Shown here: positions 32,004 to 44,001 of the stretch, one piece after another
How positions within the stretch are numbered: position 1 is the first letter of the stretch
Layout: the number at the start of each line of letters is the position of its first letter
NCBI GenBank assembly: GCA_030523825.1
Contig: JAUNHU010000008.1
Span: 1-55,018 of the forward strand
Reading direction: 5' to 3'
Origin: Lautropia sp.
Lineage (GTDB): Bacteria; Pseudomonadota; Gammaproteobacteria; Burkholderiales; Burkholderiaceae_E
DNA length: 55,018 bases
The notes under the pieces: model-generated
Told to the model about the DNA's origin: nothing
Database searches by the model: none
The model's input: only the letters and a program-made list of their open reading frames with translations
Made by a program: the position numbers and the translations under genes

Positions 32004-32435
32004 ATGACTCATCACGACCACGCTTCCCACCTGATGCCAGAGCAGCCTTCAGCCGACACCCGCGAACCCATCCTCGCCGTGGTGGCCATGCCCGCCGACC
32101 TGAACCCCGCCGGCCATGTCTTTGGTGGCTGGATCATGGCCCAGATGGATATCGGTGGCAGCATTCTTGCGTTGCGCCTCGCCAAGCGCCGGGTCAGTAC
32201 CGTGGCCGCCAATCAGGTTCAGTTTCGCGCTCCGCTGTTCAAGGGCGACCGCGTGCTGCTGATGGGCGAAATCGAGCGTGTGGGAAGCACCTCGATCACC
32301 GTTCGCCTCGACATCGAGGCCGAGCGGCTGACCCCGGATGGCCCGATCCGGGTTCGCAATGTGGCCAGCGGCCAGTTTGTCTATGTGGCGCTCGACGAAC
32401 ACGGCAAGCCGCATCCGATCTCCTCTGCCAGCTGA
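32004..32435 (+). CDS. yciA: Acyl-CoA thioesterase, YciA family
   Basis: The 143-residue hot-dog protein has the family pattern NPAGHVFGGWIMAQMDIGG (residues about 36-54), with the catalytic Asp and the His/Gly turn, and VAANQVQFRAPLFKGD. YciA-type thioesterases hydrolyse medium- and long-chain acyl-CoAs. The length is typical. The N-terminal 25 residues are hydrophilic and His-rich (MTHHDHASHLMPEQP). It is a single cytoplasmic gene, and no partner is apparent nearby. Confidence 0.88.
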   Translation: MTHHDHASHLMPEQPSADTREPILAVVAMPADLNPAGHVFGGWIMAQMDIGGSILALRLAKRRVSTVAANQVQFRAPLFKGDRVLLMGEIERVGSTSITVRLDIEAERLTPDGPIRVRNVASGQFVYVALDEHGKPHPISSAS

Positions 32436-32587
32436 GGCCCGAAGCCAGCTTGGCCGTACCCAGGCCGCACGCCGGGAAGCAGTCCGGCGCACAACCGTCA
32501 GTCAGGCAGGAAAGCGGCAGGGCAAGAGCCCATGCCAGCAAGGACAGCGCGCCAGATCTGCAGCCGGAGCAGCCCGGCAGCCGCCCC

Positions 32588-33154
32588 TCAGCCAGCCAGC
32601 AGTGCGGGGGCACTTGCCTGCGGCATGATGACCATCTCGATGTGCGGGATGTGATTTTCCAGGTAGACCTCGGAGGCCATCCTGAAGCCTGCAGCCCGAC
32701 AGAATTTCTGCAGGTGCGCCTGTGCCGACATGCGGATGGGCATGCCGGGAAACTGCTGCGCGCATGCCTTCACGGCCTGACGGAGCAGGATGCGCCCCAG
32801 CCCCTGCCCGCGCCAGGTGTTGCTGACACACAGGCGGCCAATGGAAGGATCGGGGAAGCCGACGCCGGGCGGCAGGATGCGCGCCGTGGCCACCACATCA
32901 TGCCAGGAGGCATCGGCATAGCCCGTGGCCCCCCACGAACGGACACCCAGCACCACGGTGGAACGCAGGTCGAGGCCATCCATGTCCAGATGCAGGCATT
33001 CTTGCTCGACGACAAACACGGCACTGCGCAGCGCCAGCACCCGATACAGCAGCCCGCCACTCAGCCGGTCGAAAGGTAGCGCCAGCCAGTTGATTCCGCC
33101 CTCGTTTTCAACGCCCGGCATTTCTGCCTCAAGGCTCCAGCCATCCCGCGACAT
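32588..33154 (-). CDS. GNAT acetyltransferase, ElaA family
   Basis: The 188-residue protein has the ElaA signature NWLALPFDRL, LYRVLALRSAVFVVEQECLHLDMDGLD (near 22-62) and the acetyl-CoA-binding motif GRLCVSNTWRGQGLGRILL. The RGQGLGR stretch fits the GNAT motif A (Q/RxxGxG/A). ElaA substrates are not established. The protein is longer than E. coli ElaA (about 153 residues) by an N-terminal 20 and a short tail. The ATG at 33154 is the first start. It lies opposite yciA with a short gap. Confidence 0.85.
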   Translation of the reverse strand: MSRDGWSLEAEMPGVENEGGINWLALPFDRLSGGLLYRVLALRSAVFVVEQECLHLDMDGLDLRSTVVLGVRSWGATGYADASWHDVVATARILPPGVGFPDPSIGRLCVSNTWRGQGLGRILLRQAVKACAQQFPGMPIRMSAQAHLQKFCRAAGFRMASEVYLENHIPHIEMVIMPQASAPALLAG

Positions 33155-33373
33155 ATCCCGTTAATGCTCCGAATCCTGACAAGGCCATCCACCGGAAACC
33201 GGCTGCACACAGGGCAAGGCAGACGGCATGAGAGCACCTGGCGGTGCGCCCGACACATCGTTGCAGGCCCCCTGCCGGCCATCGAAGCCGGCAGTGAAAA
33301 CCTGCGGGCTCCCTGCACTGTGTGGTGAATACCACACGAAGCAGTATACCCGCTGTCGGAAAAGGGCAGAAAA

Positions 33374-34246
33374 TCAGGCCGAAAGAGCAGTCATCACCTG
33401 CGCGCCGTTCCAGCGCTCACCAGGCCCCAGCACCACCGGCTGGCCGATGCAGGCAGCTTCCACGCACAGCATCTTCTGCCAGTCTTCGTCCGGCATGTCG
33501 TTGATGTTGCGAGCATTCTTCTCGCCGGGATTCCAGACGACGACATCGTGAAAACCGCTCTGCATGTCGATGCGCACGCGCCCCTGCGAACTCTCCAGCG
33601 TGAGCGGACGCGATACCCCGAAGAAGATGTCGTCAATGGGGCCACGCGGCTGCAACGGCCCGGTGCCGGCCACACCCGGCTCATTCACCAGCGTGTCCAG
33701 CTTCTGGCAACCATCCAGTCCGTGCAGCGCCACACTGTCCATCGCCACGGCGAAATAGGTATGGAGCGCAGCAGTGAAGGGCATTTCCTGATCGCTGCGG
33801 TTGTGCACCACGAGCCTCACCGTCAGCTCGCCAGGGCGCAATGCCACCTGCAGTTGCAGCGCAAAGGCAAAGGGCCAGAGCAGACGGCTGTCGGGGCTGT
33901 CTTCCAGCGCAAGCACCAGTTGCAGCGTGTCGGGGTCGGCACCAGCAGGCTGTTCCAGAGGCGTCCACGACAGGGTGCGTGCAAAACCGTGGCGCGGCAG
34001 GCTGAAATCCGGTCCGCGCAGATTGAACTGCGGGAAGATGACCGGCACACCGCCGCGCACCGGCTGGCCTTCCACGGCGGCAGAAGGAGAGACATACATC
34101 CGGTCGATGCCGTCTGCCGTCTTCCAGGAAAGCACTTGCGCACCATGCTTCAGCACCACGACCTCGTCACCCGCTGCATTGCGCAGCCGCAGGGCCGCAC
34201 GCCCTTCCACGTGCAGTTCCTCAATAGATCCCCTCATCTCACTCAT
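33374..34246 (-). CDS. D-hexose-6-phosphate mutarotase (YeaD type aldose-epimerase)
   Basis: The 290-residue enzyme interconverts anomers of glucose-6-phosphate-like sugars. It shows the galactose-mutarotase-like fold with QFNLRGPDFSLPRHGFARTLSW (His), LHTYFAV (His) and the catalytic-Glu region MLCVEAACIGQPVVLGPGE. I start it at the ATG at 34246, which overlaps the upstream EEP gene by 8 bases; ATG at 34237 is possible. It is the last gene of a cluster read from aspS through nudB and EEP. In the YeaD family the conserved Glu follows a basic/hydrophobic strand, as here. Confidence 0.85.
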   Translation of the reverse strand: MSEMRGSIEELHVEGRAALRLRNAAGDEVVVLKHGAQVLSWKTADGIDRMYVSPSAAVEGQPVRGGVPVIFPQFNLRGPDFSLPRHGFARTLSWTPLEQPAGADPDTLQLVLALEDSPDSRLLWPFAFALQLQVALRPGELTVRLVVHNRSDQEMPFTAALHTYFAVAMDSVALHGLDGCQKLDTLVNEPGVAGTGPLQPRGPIDDIFFGVSRPLTLESSQGRVRIDMQSGFHDVVVWNPGEKNARNINDMPDEDWQKMLCVEAACIGQPVVLGPGERWNGAQVMTALSA

Positions 34247-35000
34247 CCTCCATCCGCAGATCGGCGACCACGGGCGCGTGGTCCGACAATTTTGCCCAGC
34301 GATAACCACCCAGCACCGTGGCCTGCTCCACCTCGAAACCGCGAACATAGATACGGTCCATGCGCAGGCAGGGCATCAGCGCCGGATAGGTCCGCGCGCT
34401 CGACAGCACCTCATGAACCGACAGGCCCGCGATCAGATGCTGACTCAGCTGATCGCGCCAATCATTGAAATCTCCGGCCACCAGCAGTGGCGCATCGTGC
34501 GGCACCTCGGCACGAATCCACTTGATGAGTGCATCGGCCTGACGCAGGCGACTTCGTGCAAAGAGACCGAAATGGATGACGAAACAATGCACTGCCCGGC
34601 CGCCCAGCTGCAGCACGCAATGCAGTACCCCCCGGCGTTCGAGGACATGATCGGAAAAATCACGGTTCTCGATGGACACCACCGGATATTTCGACAGCAG
34701 CGCGTTGCCGTGATGGCCGTGCAAATATCTTGCATTCAAGCCATAGACAGCCTCAAAACCACCGTCCTCGTCTGGTGCCAGGGCCAGATACTGCGCCTGC
34801 GGGTCGGAAGGCCAGTGCTGATAGCGCTCGGCAAAACGGTTGTTTTTTCCCTGCACTTCCTGCAGGAAGACGATGTCGGGCTGAAGCGCGTGCAGCCGGT
34901 CGCGCAACTCGTGCACGCTGGGACGCGGCGACAAGCTGCCGGGAAGATGCACCACCCCCTTGTGGATGTTGTAGGTGGCAACCCGCAGACGCAGACTCAT
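34239..35000 (-). CDS. EEP family hydrolase
   Basis: The 253-residue cytoplasmic protein has the EEP motifs RVATYNIHKG, DIVFLQEVQG, VIHFGLFARSR, LLVAGDFNDW and LSDHAPVVADL. It is a typical member of the family found between nudB and clsB-like genes in Burkholderiales. Its substrate is unknown. It starts with ATG overlapping the nudB stop as ATGA (34997-35000) and ends just inside the next gene, indicating translational coupling. Unlike the exported EEP gene at 30200 it has no signal peptide. Confidence 0.88.
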   Translation of the reverse strand: MSLRLRVATYNIHKGVVHLPGSLSPRPSVHELRDRLHALQPDIVFLQEVQGKNNRFAERYQHWPSDPQAQYLALAPDEDGGFEAVYGLNARYLHGHHGNALLSKYPVVSIENRDFSDHVLERRGVLHCVLQLGGRAVHCFVIHFGLFARSRLRQADALIKWIRAEVPHDAPLLVAGDFNDWRDQLSQHLIAGLSVHEVLSSARTYPALMPCLRMDRIYVRGFEVEQATVLGGYRWAKLSDHAPVVADLRMEDE

Positions 35001-35512
35001 CGCGCAGCTCCCGGCCAGCCCTCGCGCCGCGCCAGCACCCGGAGCATCTCGGCATTGTTCGGCGAAAAGCAGCGCGCCGCCGCCTCAGCCCAGGGCAGCC
35101 ATTCAAAGCTCAGGTGCTCGCGCGGTGCCAGCCGGGGCTCGCGCACCTCGGGCAGCGCATAGGCAAACACGTGCTCGGTGTTGTGCGTGACGCCCGGCGC
35201 ATAACGATGCCGCCAGTGCGGATAGATCTCGTAGCGATTGCGGATGTCGAGCGACCAGAGGCGACCGTCTTCCGGCAGGAAGCCGGTTTCTTCCTGCAAT
35301 TCGCGTCGCGCGGCCAGCAACGGATCTTCATCGACGGCATCGAGGCTGCCCGTTACCGATTGCCAGTAATCGGGCCGGTCGGCCCGCTGCAGCAGCAACA
35401 CCTGCCCGTCGGCGCTGTGGATGAGCACCAGCACCGACACCGGAATCTTTGGCGGTCGCACGGCGTGCTGCCCGGCCTCCGGTGCGGAATGGGTCTCAGT
35501 CTTCGCCTGCAC
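34997..35512 (-). CDS. nudB: Dihydroneopterin triphosphate diphosphatase NudB
   Basis: NudB removes pyrophosphate from dihydroneopterin triphosphate in folate synthesis. The Nudix box SLDAVDEDPLLAARRELQEETGF fits GX5EX7REUXEEXGU apart from variation at the first positions. The core PVSVLVLIHSADGQVLLLQRADRPDYWQSVTGSLD is the NudB start. I take the GTG at 35512 (AGGGGC ribosome site), which gives 171 residues; a start closer to PVSVLV is possible. The frame is open further upstream inside aspS but without family similarity. It lies 25 bases after aspS. Confidence 0.82.
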   Translation of the reverse strand: MQAKTETHSAPEAGQHAVRPPKIPVSVLVLIHSADGQVLLLQRADRPDYWQSVTGSLDAVDEDPLLAARRELQEETGFLPEDGRLWSLDIRNRYEIYPHWRHRYAPGVTHNTEHVFAYALPEVREPRLAPREHLSFEWLPWAEAAARCFSPNNAEMLRVLARREGWPGAAR

Positions 35513-35537
35513 AGCCGACGCCCCTGCCCCGAAGCGC

Positions 35538-37346
<1,809 letters not shown>

Positions 37347-37589
37347 AGACACTCTCCTGGCAAGCAACCCATTTCACCGGCCGGCAACCACTCCACACGG
37401 TGGCCGCCCCGGCGACACAATCTCTTATTGTGCGGCCATTCCTGCACCGCACCCAAGTTCATTCACGCAATCCGGCTCCGGGGGCCAGCCTGGCCCCATC
37501 CGGAAAAAGCCACTGCCACACCCTGCCACCTGAACCGATGCAGGCGCGGGGCCGGGCGCATTCCGGCCCGACGGCAGCGGCAGGCCCCA

Positions 37590-37979
37590 TCAGGCAGCGC
37601 TGGCGCCGCCTGCCGAAGCAGATCCCGACGAGGCCCCACCTGTCGATGCCCCCGCAGAGGAAGACGAGCCGGCAGACGCCTTGTCGCCCGACGCAGCGGC
37701 TCCAGCCGAGGCCGAATCACCATTGCCACTGTCATTGCCACCGGCCTTGCCGGCATCCGTGCCGCCGGATGAGGCATTCCCGGCCGGTTTCTTGCCATTA
37801 TCCCGGAAGTCGGTCACGTACCAGCCCGTGCCCTTCAACTGAAAGGCTGGAGCCGTCACCTGCTTGCCGAAGGTGTCCTTCTGGCACGACGGGCACACCG
37901 TCAGCGGGGCATCCGAAAACTTCTGCAGCACGTCTTTCTGAAAGCCGCAGGCACTGCAACGATAGGCGTAGATGGGCAT
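37590..37979 (-). CDS. FmdB family zinc-ribbon protein
   Basis: The 129-residue protein begins MPIYAYRCSACGFQKDVLQK and has a four-Cys zinc ribbon (C8-x2-C11 and C29-x2-C32). The GTGWYVTDFR stretch is the standard end of the FmdB domain. The rest (from about 70) is Ser/Gly/Ala-rich and disordered, longer than in most relatives. FmdB proteins are linked to regulatory roles but the activity is not established. It stands upstream of aspS, as in many betaproteobacteria, with a 243-base gap. Confidence 0.9.
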   Translation of the reverse strand: MPIYAYRCSACGFQKDVLQKFSDAPLTVCPSCQKDTFGKQVTAPAFQLKGTGWYVTDFRDNGKKPAGNASSGGTDAGKAGGNDSGNGDSASAGAAASGDKASAGSSSSAGASTGGASSGSASAGGASAA

Positions 37980-38158
37980 AAACTCGACATCCGGTCCGCA
38001 ATCCCCAGGGCGGGGGCGGCGGAAAGCTCCCTGGTGAGAACGCGGCCTTGCACCCGCGCATGAAAAAACGCTCGATTATAGGGCCCGGCGGGCAGGATGC
38101 CGATCAGCCCATGACAGACGGCAGCGCCATCACCACACTTCTTTCCCCGGAAACGAAA

Positions 38159-38179
38159 CAGGCCGCAAGATGCGGCCTG
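38159..38179 (-). terminator. Terminator downstream of ssb
   Basis: CAGGCCGCA and TGCGGCCTG form a perfect 9-bp stem with a three-base loop. On the minus strand it is followed by GTTTCGTTTCC, which is T-rich. It lies 50 bases past the ssb stop. Confidence 0.7.
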
Positions 38180-38230
38180 ATATCGGATGAAGCGGCGCAG
38201 ACCGCAGCGCGAGCCTGCGCCTCATGCCGC

Positions 38231-38764
38231 TCAGAACGGGATGTCGTCATCCATGTCGTCGAAGCTGGCAGCCGGGCGATTGCCGCTGGCTGGGGCAGGC
38301 GCCGCACCACTGCGGGCGCCGCCACGGGCCGAGCCGTAATCGCCGCCACCATCGCCACCGAAGTCGTCACCACCACCAAAGCCGCCACGACCGCCCGACT
38401 GGCCGCCACCGCCGAAGTCACCGCCGCCATCACGGCCGCCCAGCATCTGCATCTGGTCGGCCACGATCTCGGTGCTGTACTTCTCGACGCCGTTGTTGTC
38501 GGTGTACTTGCGGGTACGCAGGCGGCCCTCGATGTAAACCGAGCGCCCCTTCTTCAGATACTGGCCGGCAATTTCAGCCAGGCGGCCGAACATGCTGACG
38601 CGGTGCCACTCGGTTTCCTCACGGCGATCACCCGAGTTGCGATCCTTCCACTGGTGGGTTGTTGCCACCGACAGGTTGCACATGGCCGAACCTTCGGCCG
38701 TGTAGCGGACTTCCGGGTCACGGCCCAGGTTGCCCACCAGAATGACTTTGTTGACGGATGCCAT
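38231..38764 (-). CDS. ssb: Single-stranded DNA-binding protein SSB
   Basis: SSB binds single-stranded DNA in replication, recombination and repair. The ATG at 38764 ([18 protein letters not shown]) gives 177 residues. The OB-fold (about 1-112) has [13 protein letters not shown] and the W, F residues of the family; a Gly-rich, acidic, low-complexity linker (about 113-165) follows, and the protein-interaction tip DDDIPF is at the C-terminus. The frame is open upstream without family similarity. It sits in the same orientation as the MFS gene, 202 bases downstream, and near uvrA, a common arrangement. Confidence 0.97.
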   Translation of the reverse strand: MASVNKVILVGNLGRDPEVRYTAEGSAMCNLSVATTHQWKDRNSGDRREETEWHRVSMFGRLAEIAGQYLKKGRSVYIEGRLRTRKYTDNNGVEKYSTEIVADQMQMLGGRDGGGDFGGGGQSGGRGGFGGGDDFGGDGGGDYGSARGGARSGAAPAPASGNRPAASFDDMDDDIPF

Positions 38765-38966
38765 CAGAAAACTCCTGTACTGAACGGAAACGGGCGCTGC
38801 CATCCCGCAGCACGGCAGCCAGCCCCGCATGATTCCATGAATGTCGGCCGGGCGCCCGAAGAACGGACGACGCGAGCCGGAATTACAACGCGGCCATTGT
38901 GCCGCCGATCTGTGCCGGGTGAACGCCCCCGGCAGCCGGGCAGACTAGGCCGCTTGGGTGAGCGAC

Positions 38967-40226
38967 TCAGCCCGCAGCCTGCGCCTTTGCGTCGGCCGCC
39001 GATGGCCAGCGCGTGGCCTGCCGGGCCAGCAGCCACCAGATCAGCAGCAGCGCGGCCGATGCCACCGAGACACCCACGGCCCCCAGATGCCGCACCATCA
39101 GCCCCCCCAGCGCCCCACCAGCGAACACGCCCAGCGACTGGCTGGTGCTGTACACCCCCAGCGCGAGCCCCCGGCCGTTGGCCGGCACCAGCCGCGACAC
39201 CAGCGAGGGCAACATGGCTTCCAGCAGGTTGAAACCCACGAAGAACACCACCAGCAGCCCCCCCAGCCACAGCATCGACTGTGAGGGCACGGCGAACCCG
39301 GCCTGCGCCAGCATCACCAGCAGCACGCCAGCCAGAAATACCGGCCGCATCCGGCCCTTGCTTTCGGCCATTCGCATCGGGCCAAGCATGAGCACGAAGG
39401 CAGCCACCACCACCGGCAGATAGAGCTGCCAGTGATCGCCCGTGGGCATGCCCGCCGCCACCAGCCTGGCCGGCAGCACCACAAACAGCGCCATCTGCGT
39501 GAGATGCAGCACGAAGATGCCGAAATTCAGGCGCCACAGATCGGCATGCAGCACTTCGCGTGCTGGCGGCCGGACGGCACCCGCTGCGGGCGCATGCGGC
39601 GCCGATGCCGGCACCAGCTTCCACAGCACGAAGATGCCCACCAGGGCCAGCGCTGCCGTCAGCACGAAAATGCCACTCAGCGCAAAGCGCTCATACATGA
39701 CCGGGCCGATGACCAGCGACAGCGCATAAGAGAGGGCGATCATCACGCCGATGAGCGCCATCGCCTTGCTGCGGTTCACGTCGCGTGTGGAATCGGCCAC
39801 CAGCGCACTGACGGCAGCCGACACTGCACCAGCGCCCTGAAGCGCCCGGCCCAGGGCCAGCATCGGCACGGTTTCGGCCACGGCCGACAGCATGGAGCCG
39901 GCACACATGATGAGCAGCCCCACCGTGATGACCGGTTTGCGCCCGAAGCGGTCGGAAGCCGCGCCGAAAGGAATCTGGAAAATGGCCTGCGTGAGGCCAT
40001 AGATACCAAAGGCGAAGCCCACCCAGAACACGTCGTCGCCCCCGGGCATGCCGGCCGCGTGCAGGGCAAACACCGGCATGACCAGAAACAGCCCCAGCAT
40101 GCGGATGGCATAGAGTGACGCCAGCCACAGACTGGCCCGCAACTCCGTCTTCGACATCCGCATCGCGTCATGGCCGTCTTCGCGGCCGGCCCCGGTGGCC
40201 CTATCGTCCGTATTCATCTGCGCCAT
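38967..40226 (-). CDS. MFS transporter
   Basis: The 419-residue protein has 12 predicted membrane segments and the MFS motif A as GAASDRFGRKPVI (about 95-107). It starts MAQMNTDDRATGAGR and its hydrophilic N-terminus leads into RMLGLFLVMPVFALHA. It resembles YajR-like or drug/arabinose-type efflux carriers, but I cannot assign a substrate. It is divergent from uvrA and 202 bases upstream of ssb. Confidence 0.85.
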   Translation of the reverse strand: MAQMNTDDRATGAGREDGHDAMRMSKTELRASLWLASLYAIRMLGLFLVMPVFALHAAGMPGGDDVFWVGFAFGIYGLTQAIFQIPFGAASDRFGRKPVITVGLLIMCAGSMLSAVAETVPMLALGRALQGAGAVSAAVSALVADSTRDVNRSKAMALIGVMIALSYALSLVIGPVMYERFALSGIFVLTAALALVGIFVLWKLVPASAPHAPAAGAVRPPAREVLHADLWRLNFGIFVLHLTQMALFVVLPARLVAAGMPTGDHWQLYLPVVVAAFVLMLGPMRMAESKGRMRPVFLAGVLLVMLAQAGFAVPSQSMLWLGGLLVVFFVGFNLLEAMLPSLVSRLVPANGRGLALGVYSTSQSLGVFAGGALGGLMVRHLGAVGVSVASAALLLIWWLLARQATRWPSAADAKAQAAG

Positions 40227-40526
40227 TCGTCATCAGCCTGCGGCAATGTTATCAGCAGGCTTCCGCCTGAATGCCTGCGCCCCCGGGCAGACAGCCGTCC
40301 CCGGAAAACGCCCCGACAGAGCCTTCCCGGCCGACAGCTGCAGTCGCCTCCGCCTGACAAGCCGGGGCATGGATGACACGGCACACCGCCCTCCGGGCTG
40401 GCCGCCCCCATCCCCTGTCGGCATGCACGCCACCCAAGGCAAGCAAACCCGTGAACCCGCCCCCCGGTGTTGGTATAGTTTCAGGTCGCTCTCCAGCAGC
40501 CTGTCGATTCTCCTTCCAGATTCACC
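40227..40526. other. Divergent promoter region, MFS gene / uvrA
   Basis: A TATAGT hexamer at 40474-40479 is a likely uvrA -10, with a weak GTGAAC-like -35 upstream. A GCCTGC/GCAGGC inverted pair (about 40240-40265) is also seen. I see no LexA-type CTGT-N8-ACAG palindrome, so SOS control of uvrA is not supported here. No gene is present. Confidence 0.45.
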
Positions 40527-43500
40527 TTGAAAGCCTCGGACGACCAGATCCGGGTGCGCGGCGCCCGCACCCACAATCTCAGGAACATCTCGCTCGACAT
40601 CCCGCGCAACCAGCTGGTGATCATCACCGGGCTGTCGGGGTCGGGCAAGTCCTCGCTCGCCTTCGACACCCTCTATGCCGAGGGGCAGCGACGCTACGTC
40701 GAATCGCTGTCGGCCTATGCCCGGCAGTTCCTGCAGCTGATGGAGAAGCCCGATGTCGATCTGATCGAGGGACTCTCACCCGCCATCGCCATCGAGCAGA
40801 AGTCCACCAACCACAACCCGCGCTCCACGGTGGGCACGGTAACGGAGATCCACGACTACCTGCGGCTGCTGTTTGCACGCACCGGCACCCCCTACTGCCC
40901 CGATCACCCCGAGCAGCGGCTGGAAACGCAGACCATCTCGCAAATGGTGGACAGCATCCTGGCCCTGCCCGAAGGCACCCGGCTGATGATCCTGGCGCCG
41001 GTGCTCTCCAACCGCAAGGGTGAGCATGTCGACCTGTTCGACCAGCTGCAGGCGCAGGGTTTCGTGCGGGTACGCATCCGCACCGAAGGCGTTCATCAGG
41101 ACGAGGGCGAGATTGTCGAACTCGACCGCGTGCCGGCGCTGAACAAGCAGCAGAAACATTCGGTGGATGTGGTGGTGGACCGCCTGAAGGTGGCCGACAG
41201 CGCCCGCCAGCGGCTGGCCGAATCACTGGAAACCGCGCTGAATCTTGCCAATGGCCGCGTGATTGCGCTGCCGATGCCCGCGCCCGCCGATGCCCCGGCA
41301 GGCAACGAGCCATCCGACACCCGGCTTGCACAGGACAGCGCCGATAACGGCACCTCATCGGCGCCCCCTGCCGGAGACGGCAATGCCACGCAGGGCGACG
41401 CGGATGGCGCCCATCTGGTGCAGCGCCTGGGCAAACCGCTGGCCTTCTCCTCGAAATTCGGCTGCCCGGTTTGCAACTGGTCGCTGCCCGAGCTGGAGCC
41501 GCGCCTCTTTTCCTTCAACAACCCGCTGGGCGCCTGCCCGGAATGCGACGGCCTGGGCCACACGCTGTTCTTCGACCCGGCGCGCATCGTGCAGTTCCCG
41601 AACCTCAGCCTGGGTGCGGGCGCCATCCGCGGCTGGGACCGGCGCAACCAGTTCTACTATCAGCAGCTGCAGAACCTCGCCACCCATTACGAGTTCGACC
41701 TCGACCTGCCCTTCGAGGAACTTCCCGAAAAGGCGCGCAACATCATCCTGTTCGGCTCGGGCACCGAGAACATCACCTTCACCCACCTCAACCCCAGCGG
41801 CAAGCCCATCACCAAGGTTCAGCCCTTCGAGGGCGTGGTGCGCAATTTCGAGCGTCGCTATCAGGAAACCGATTCGGCCGCCATCCGCGACGAGCTGGCC
41901 AAGTTCCAGCACATGCGTACCTGCCCGGCCTGCAACGGCACCCGCCTGCGCATCGACGCCCGCCACGTGCGCGTCGGGCCGGCTGGCGCCGACAAGCCCA
42001 TCTGGGAAATCAGCGCCTGGACACTGGGCGAAGCCGCGCGCTGGTTCGAGAACCTGCAACTCGACGGCGCCCGCGCGGCCATCGGCGAGCGCATCGTGCG
42101 CGAAATCGGCAACCGCCTGCGCTTTCTCACCGATGTGGGCCTGGACTATCTTTCGCTGGAGCGATCGGCCGACACGCTCTCGGGCGGCGAAGCACAGCGC
42201 ATCCGCCTGGCATCGCAGATCGGATCAGGTCTGACGGGCGTGATGTACGTGCTGGATGAACCCTCCATCGGCCTGCACCAGCGTGACAACGACCGCCTGC
42301 TGGGCACGCTCGTGCATCTGCGCGACCTCGGCAATTCGGTGCTGGTCGTCGAACACGACGAGGACGCCATCCGTGCGGCCGACCACATCGTCGACATGGG
42401 CCTGGGTGCGGGCGAACACGGCGGCAACGTCATTGCGCAAGGCACGGTAGCCGACATCATCGCCAGCGACGAATCCCTCACCGGAAAATATCTTGGCGGC
42501 AAGCTGAAGATTGCCGTGCCCACCGAACGCAAGACTCCCGACCGCCGTCGCATCCGCATCGTCGGTGCTACCGGCAACAACCTGAAGGAAGCACACATCG
42601 ACATTCCCGTCGGCCTGCTGGTGTGCGTGACGGGCGTTTCGGGCAGCGGCAAGTCCACCCTCATCAACGACACGCTGTACAAGACGGTGGCGCAGCAGCT
42701 GTATCGCGCGCAGGCAGAACCGGCACCGTGCACCCGCATCGAGGGGCTCGACAATTTCGACAAGGTGATTGCCGTCGACCAGAGCCCCATCGGCCGCACG
42801 CCACGCAGCAACCCCGCCACCTATACGGGCCTCTTTACGCCCATCCGCGAACTCTTTGCCGAAGTGCCCGCAGCCAAGGAACGCGGCTATGGCCCCGGGC
42901 GCTTTTCCTTCAACGTGAAGGGCGGACGCTGCGAAGCCTGCGAAGGCGATGGCCTCATCAAGGTGGAAATGCACTTCCTCGCCGATGTGTACGTGCCCTG
43001 CGACGTATGCAAGGGCAAGCGCTACAACCGCGAAACCCTCGAAATCCACTACAAGGGCAAGAGCATTGCCGACGTGCTGGACATGACGGTGGAAGTGGCG
43101 CACGAATTCTTCTCGTCGGTGCCGCAGATCAGCCGCCGACTGAAAACCCTGCTGGATGTGGGCCTCGGCTACATCCGCCTGGGCCAGAGTGCCACCACGC
43201 TGTCGGGTGGCGAAGCACAGCGCGTGAAACTCTCGCAGGAACTCTCCAAACGCGATACCGGCCGCACCCTCTACATTCTGGACGAGCCCACCACCGGCCT
43301 GCATTTTCACGACATTGCACTGCTGCTGGAGGTCATCCGCAACCTGCGGGATCAGGGCAACACCATCGTCATCATCGAGCACAACCTCGATGTCATCAAG
43401 ACGGCCGACTGGATCATCGACATGGGGCCGGAAGGCGGCGCCGGAGGCGGCAGGCTGGTCGTGGCCGGCACGCCTGAAACCGTGGCCCAATGCGCCGAAA

Positions 43501-43544
43501 GCCATACCGGACGTTATCTGGGGCCGCTGCTGAAGCAAGGGTAA
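40527..43544 (+). CDS. uvrA: Excinuclease ABC subunit A
   Basis: UvrA recognises bulky DNA lesions and loads UvrB. The 1005-residue protein has two ABC modules: Walker [10 protein letters not shown] (near 33) and GVSGSGKST (near 705), signatures LSGGEAQRI and [11 protein letters not shown], and Walker [12 protein letters not shown] and [11 protein letters not shown]. The zinc modules [19 protein letters not shown] / CPECDGLG and CEACEGDG / CDVCKGKR are intact. An Asp/Ala/Gly-rich insert (about 249-293) makes it longer than the usual 940-960 residues. The start is TTG at 40527 ([17 protein letters not shown]); no ATG fits, although a GTG at 40551 is an alternative. An SOS box is not apparent. 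Confidence 0.97.
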   Translation: MKASDDQIRVRGARTHNLRNISLDIPRNQLVIITGLSGSGKSSLAFDTLYAEGQRRYVESLSAYARQFLQLMEKPDVDLIEGLSPAIAIEQKSTNHNPRSTVGTVTEIHDYLRLLFARTGTPYCPDHPEQRLETQTISQMVDSILALPEGTRLMILAPVLSNRKGEHVDLFDQLQAQGFVRVRIRTEGVHQDEGEIVELDRVPALNKQQKHSVDVVVDRLKVADSARQRLAESLETALNLANGRVIALPMPAPADAPAGNEPSDTRLAQDSADNGTSSAPPAGDGNATQGDADGAHLVQRLGKPLAFSSKFGCPVCNWSLPELEPRLFSFNNPLGACPECDGLGHTLFFDPARIVQFPNLSLGAGAIRGWDRRNQFYYQQLQNLATHYEFDLDLPFEELPEKARNIILFGSGTENITFTHLNPSGKPITKVQPFEGVVRNFERRYQETDSAAIRDELAKFQHMRTCPACNGTRLRIDARHVRVGPAGADKPIWEISAWTLGEAARWFENLQLDGARAAIGERIVREIGNRLRFLTDVGLDYLSLERSADTLSGGEAQRIRLASQIGSGLTGVMYVLDEPSIGLHQRDNDRLLGTLVHLRDLGNSVLVVEHDEDAIRAADHIVDMGLGAGEHGGNVIAQGTVADIIASDESLTGKYLGGKLKIAVPTERKTPDRRRIRIVGATGNNLKEAHIDIPVGLLVCVTGVSGSGKSTLINDTLYKTVAQQLYRAQAEPAPCTRIEGLDNFDKVIAVDQSPIGRTPRSNPATYTGLFTPIRELFAEVPAAKERGYGPGRFSFNVKGGRCEACEGDGLIKVEMHFLADVYVPCDVCKGKRYNRETLEIHYKGKSIADVLDMTVEVAHEFFSSVPQISRRLKTLLDVGLGYIRLGQSATTLSGGEAQRVKLSQELSKRDTGRTLYILDEPTTGLHFHDIALLLEVIRNLRDQGNTIVIIEHNLDVIKTADWIIDMGPEGGAGGGRLVVAGTPETVAQCAESHTGRYLGPLLKQG

Positions 43545-43594
43545 GCAGCCCCCTGCCAGACAGGGAACCAATCGCAAGCACACATGTTTTGCCG

Positions 43595-43629
43595 AAGCCT
43601 GTCTGATGAGTTTTCAGACAGGCTTTTTT
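43595..43629 (+). terminator. Terminator of uvrA
   Basis: AAGCCTGTCTGA (43595-43606) pairs perfectly with TCAGACAGGCTT (43614-43625) over 12 bp with a 7-base loop, followed by a T-run. Confidence 0.9.
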
Positions 43630-43701
43630 GCGGCTGCACGCCATCAAAACGCATCAGGGTGCGCGCGCCATCATCACCCGGCATGACCGCGCCCAACGCT
43701 G

Positions 43702-44001
43702 CTACGAGCCGACGCGATACAGATGCACGGGTTTGACCGGCGCGCGCTCGATGATGCCCTTGGCTTCAAGATCGAGCTGAACCGCCTTCAACCACCACCC
43801 TGCGGTGGAACCACCGGGAAACAGATCTTCCGGGAGGTGCTCCAAGAGCGCTTCTTTTGCCTGTGGAACCGTCATGCCCGGAGGCGTGGCCGGGAGCACG
43901 GCCAGCAAGGCCTGTCGCATGGCCAGATATTTCGCCCGATCCACGCGAGAGGTCTTGCCCGGCGTATTGATGTTCTCGATTTCGATTTTTTCGTCAGACA
44001 T
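43702..44001 (-). CDS. Small DUF6958-like protein
   Basis: The 99-residue protein starts at ATG 44001 after AAGGAGA. It reads MSDEKIEIENINTPGKTSRVD, then RAKYLAMRQALLAVLP, TVPQAKEALLEHLPEDLFPGG and WWLKAVQLDLEAKGIIER. The pattern E-N-[VI]-N-x-P-G-K-x-x-R-V-D recalls the family I know as DUF6958; I am moderately sure. It appears small, helical and cytoplasmic. It overlaps the upstream gene by 8 bases, so the two are co-translated. Function is unknown. Confidence 0.75.
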   Translation of the reverse strand: MSDEKIEIENINTPGKTSRVDRAKYLAMRQALLAVLPATPPGMTVPQAKEALLEHLPEDLFPGGSTAGWWLKAVQLDLEAKGIIERAPVKPVHLYRVGS

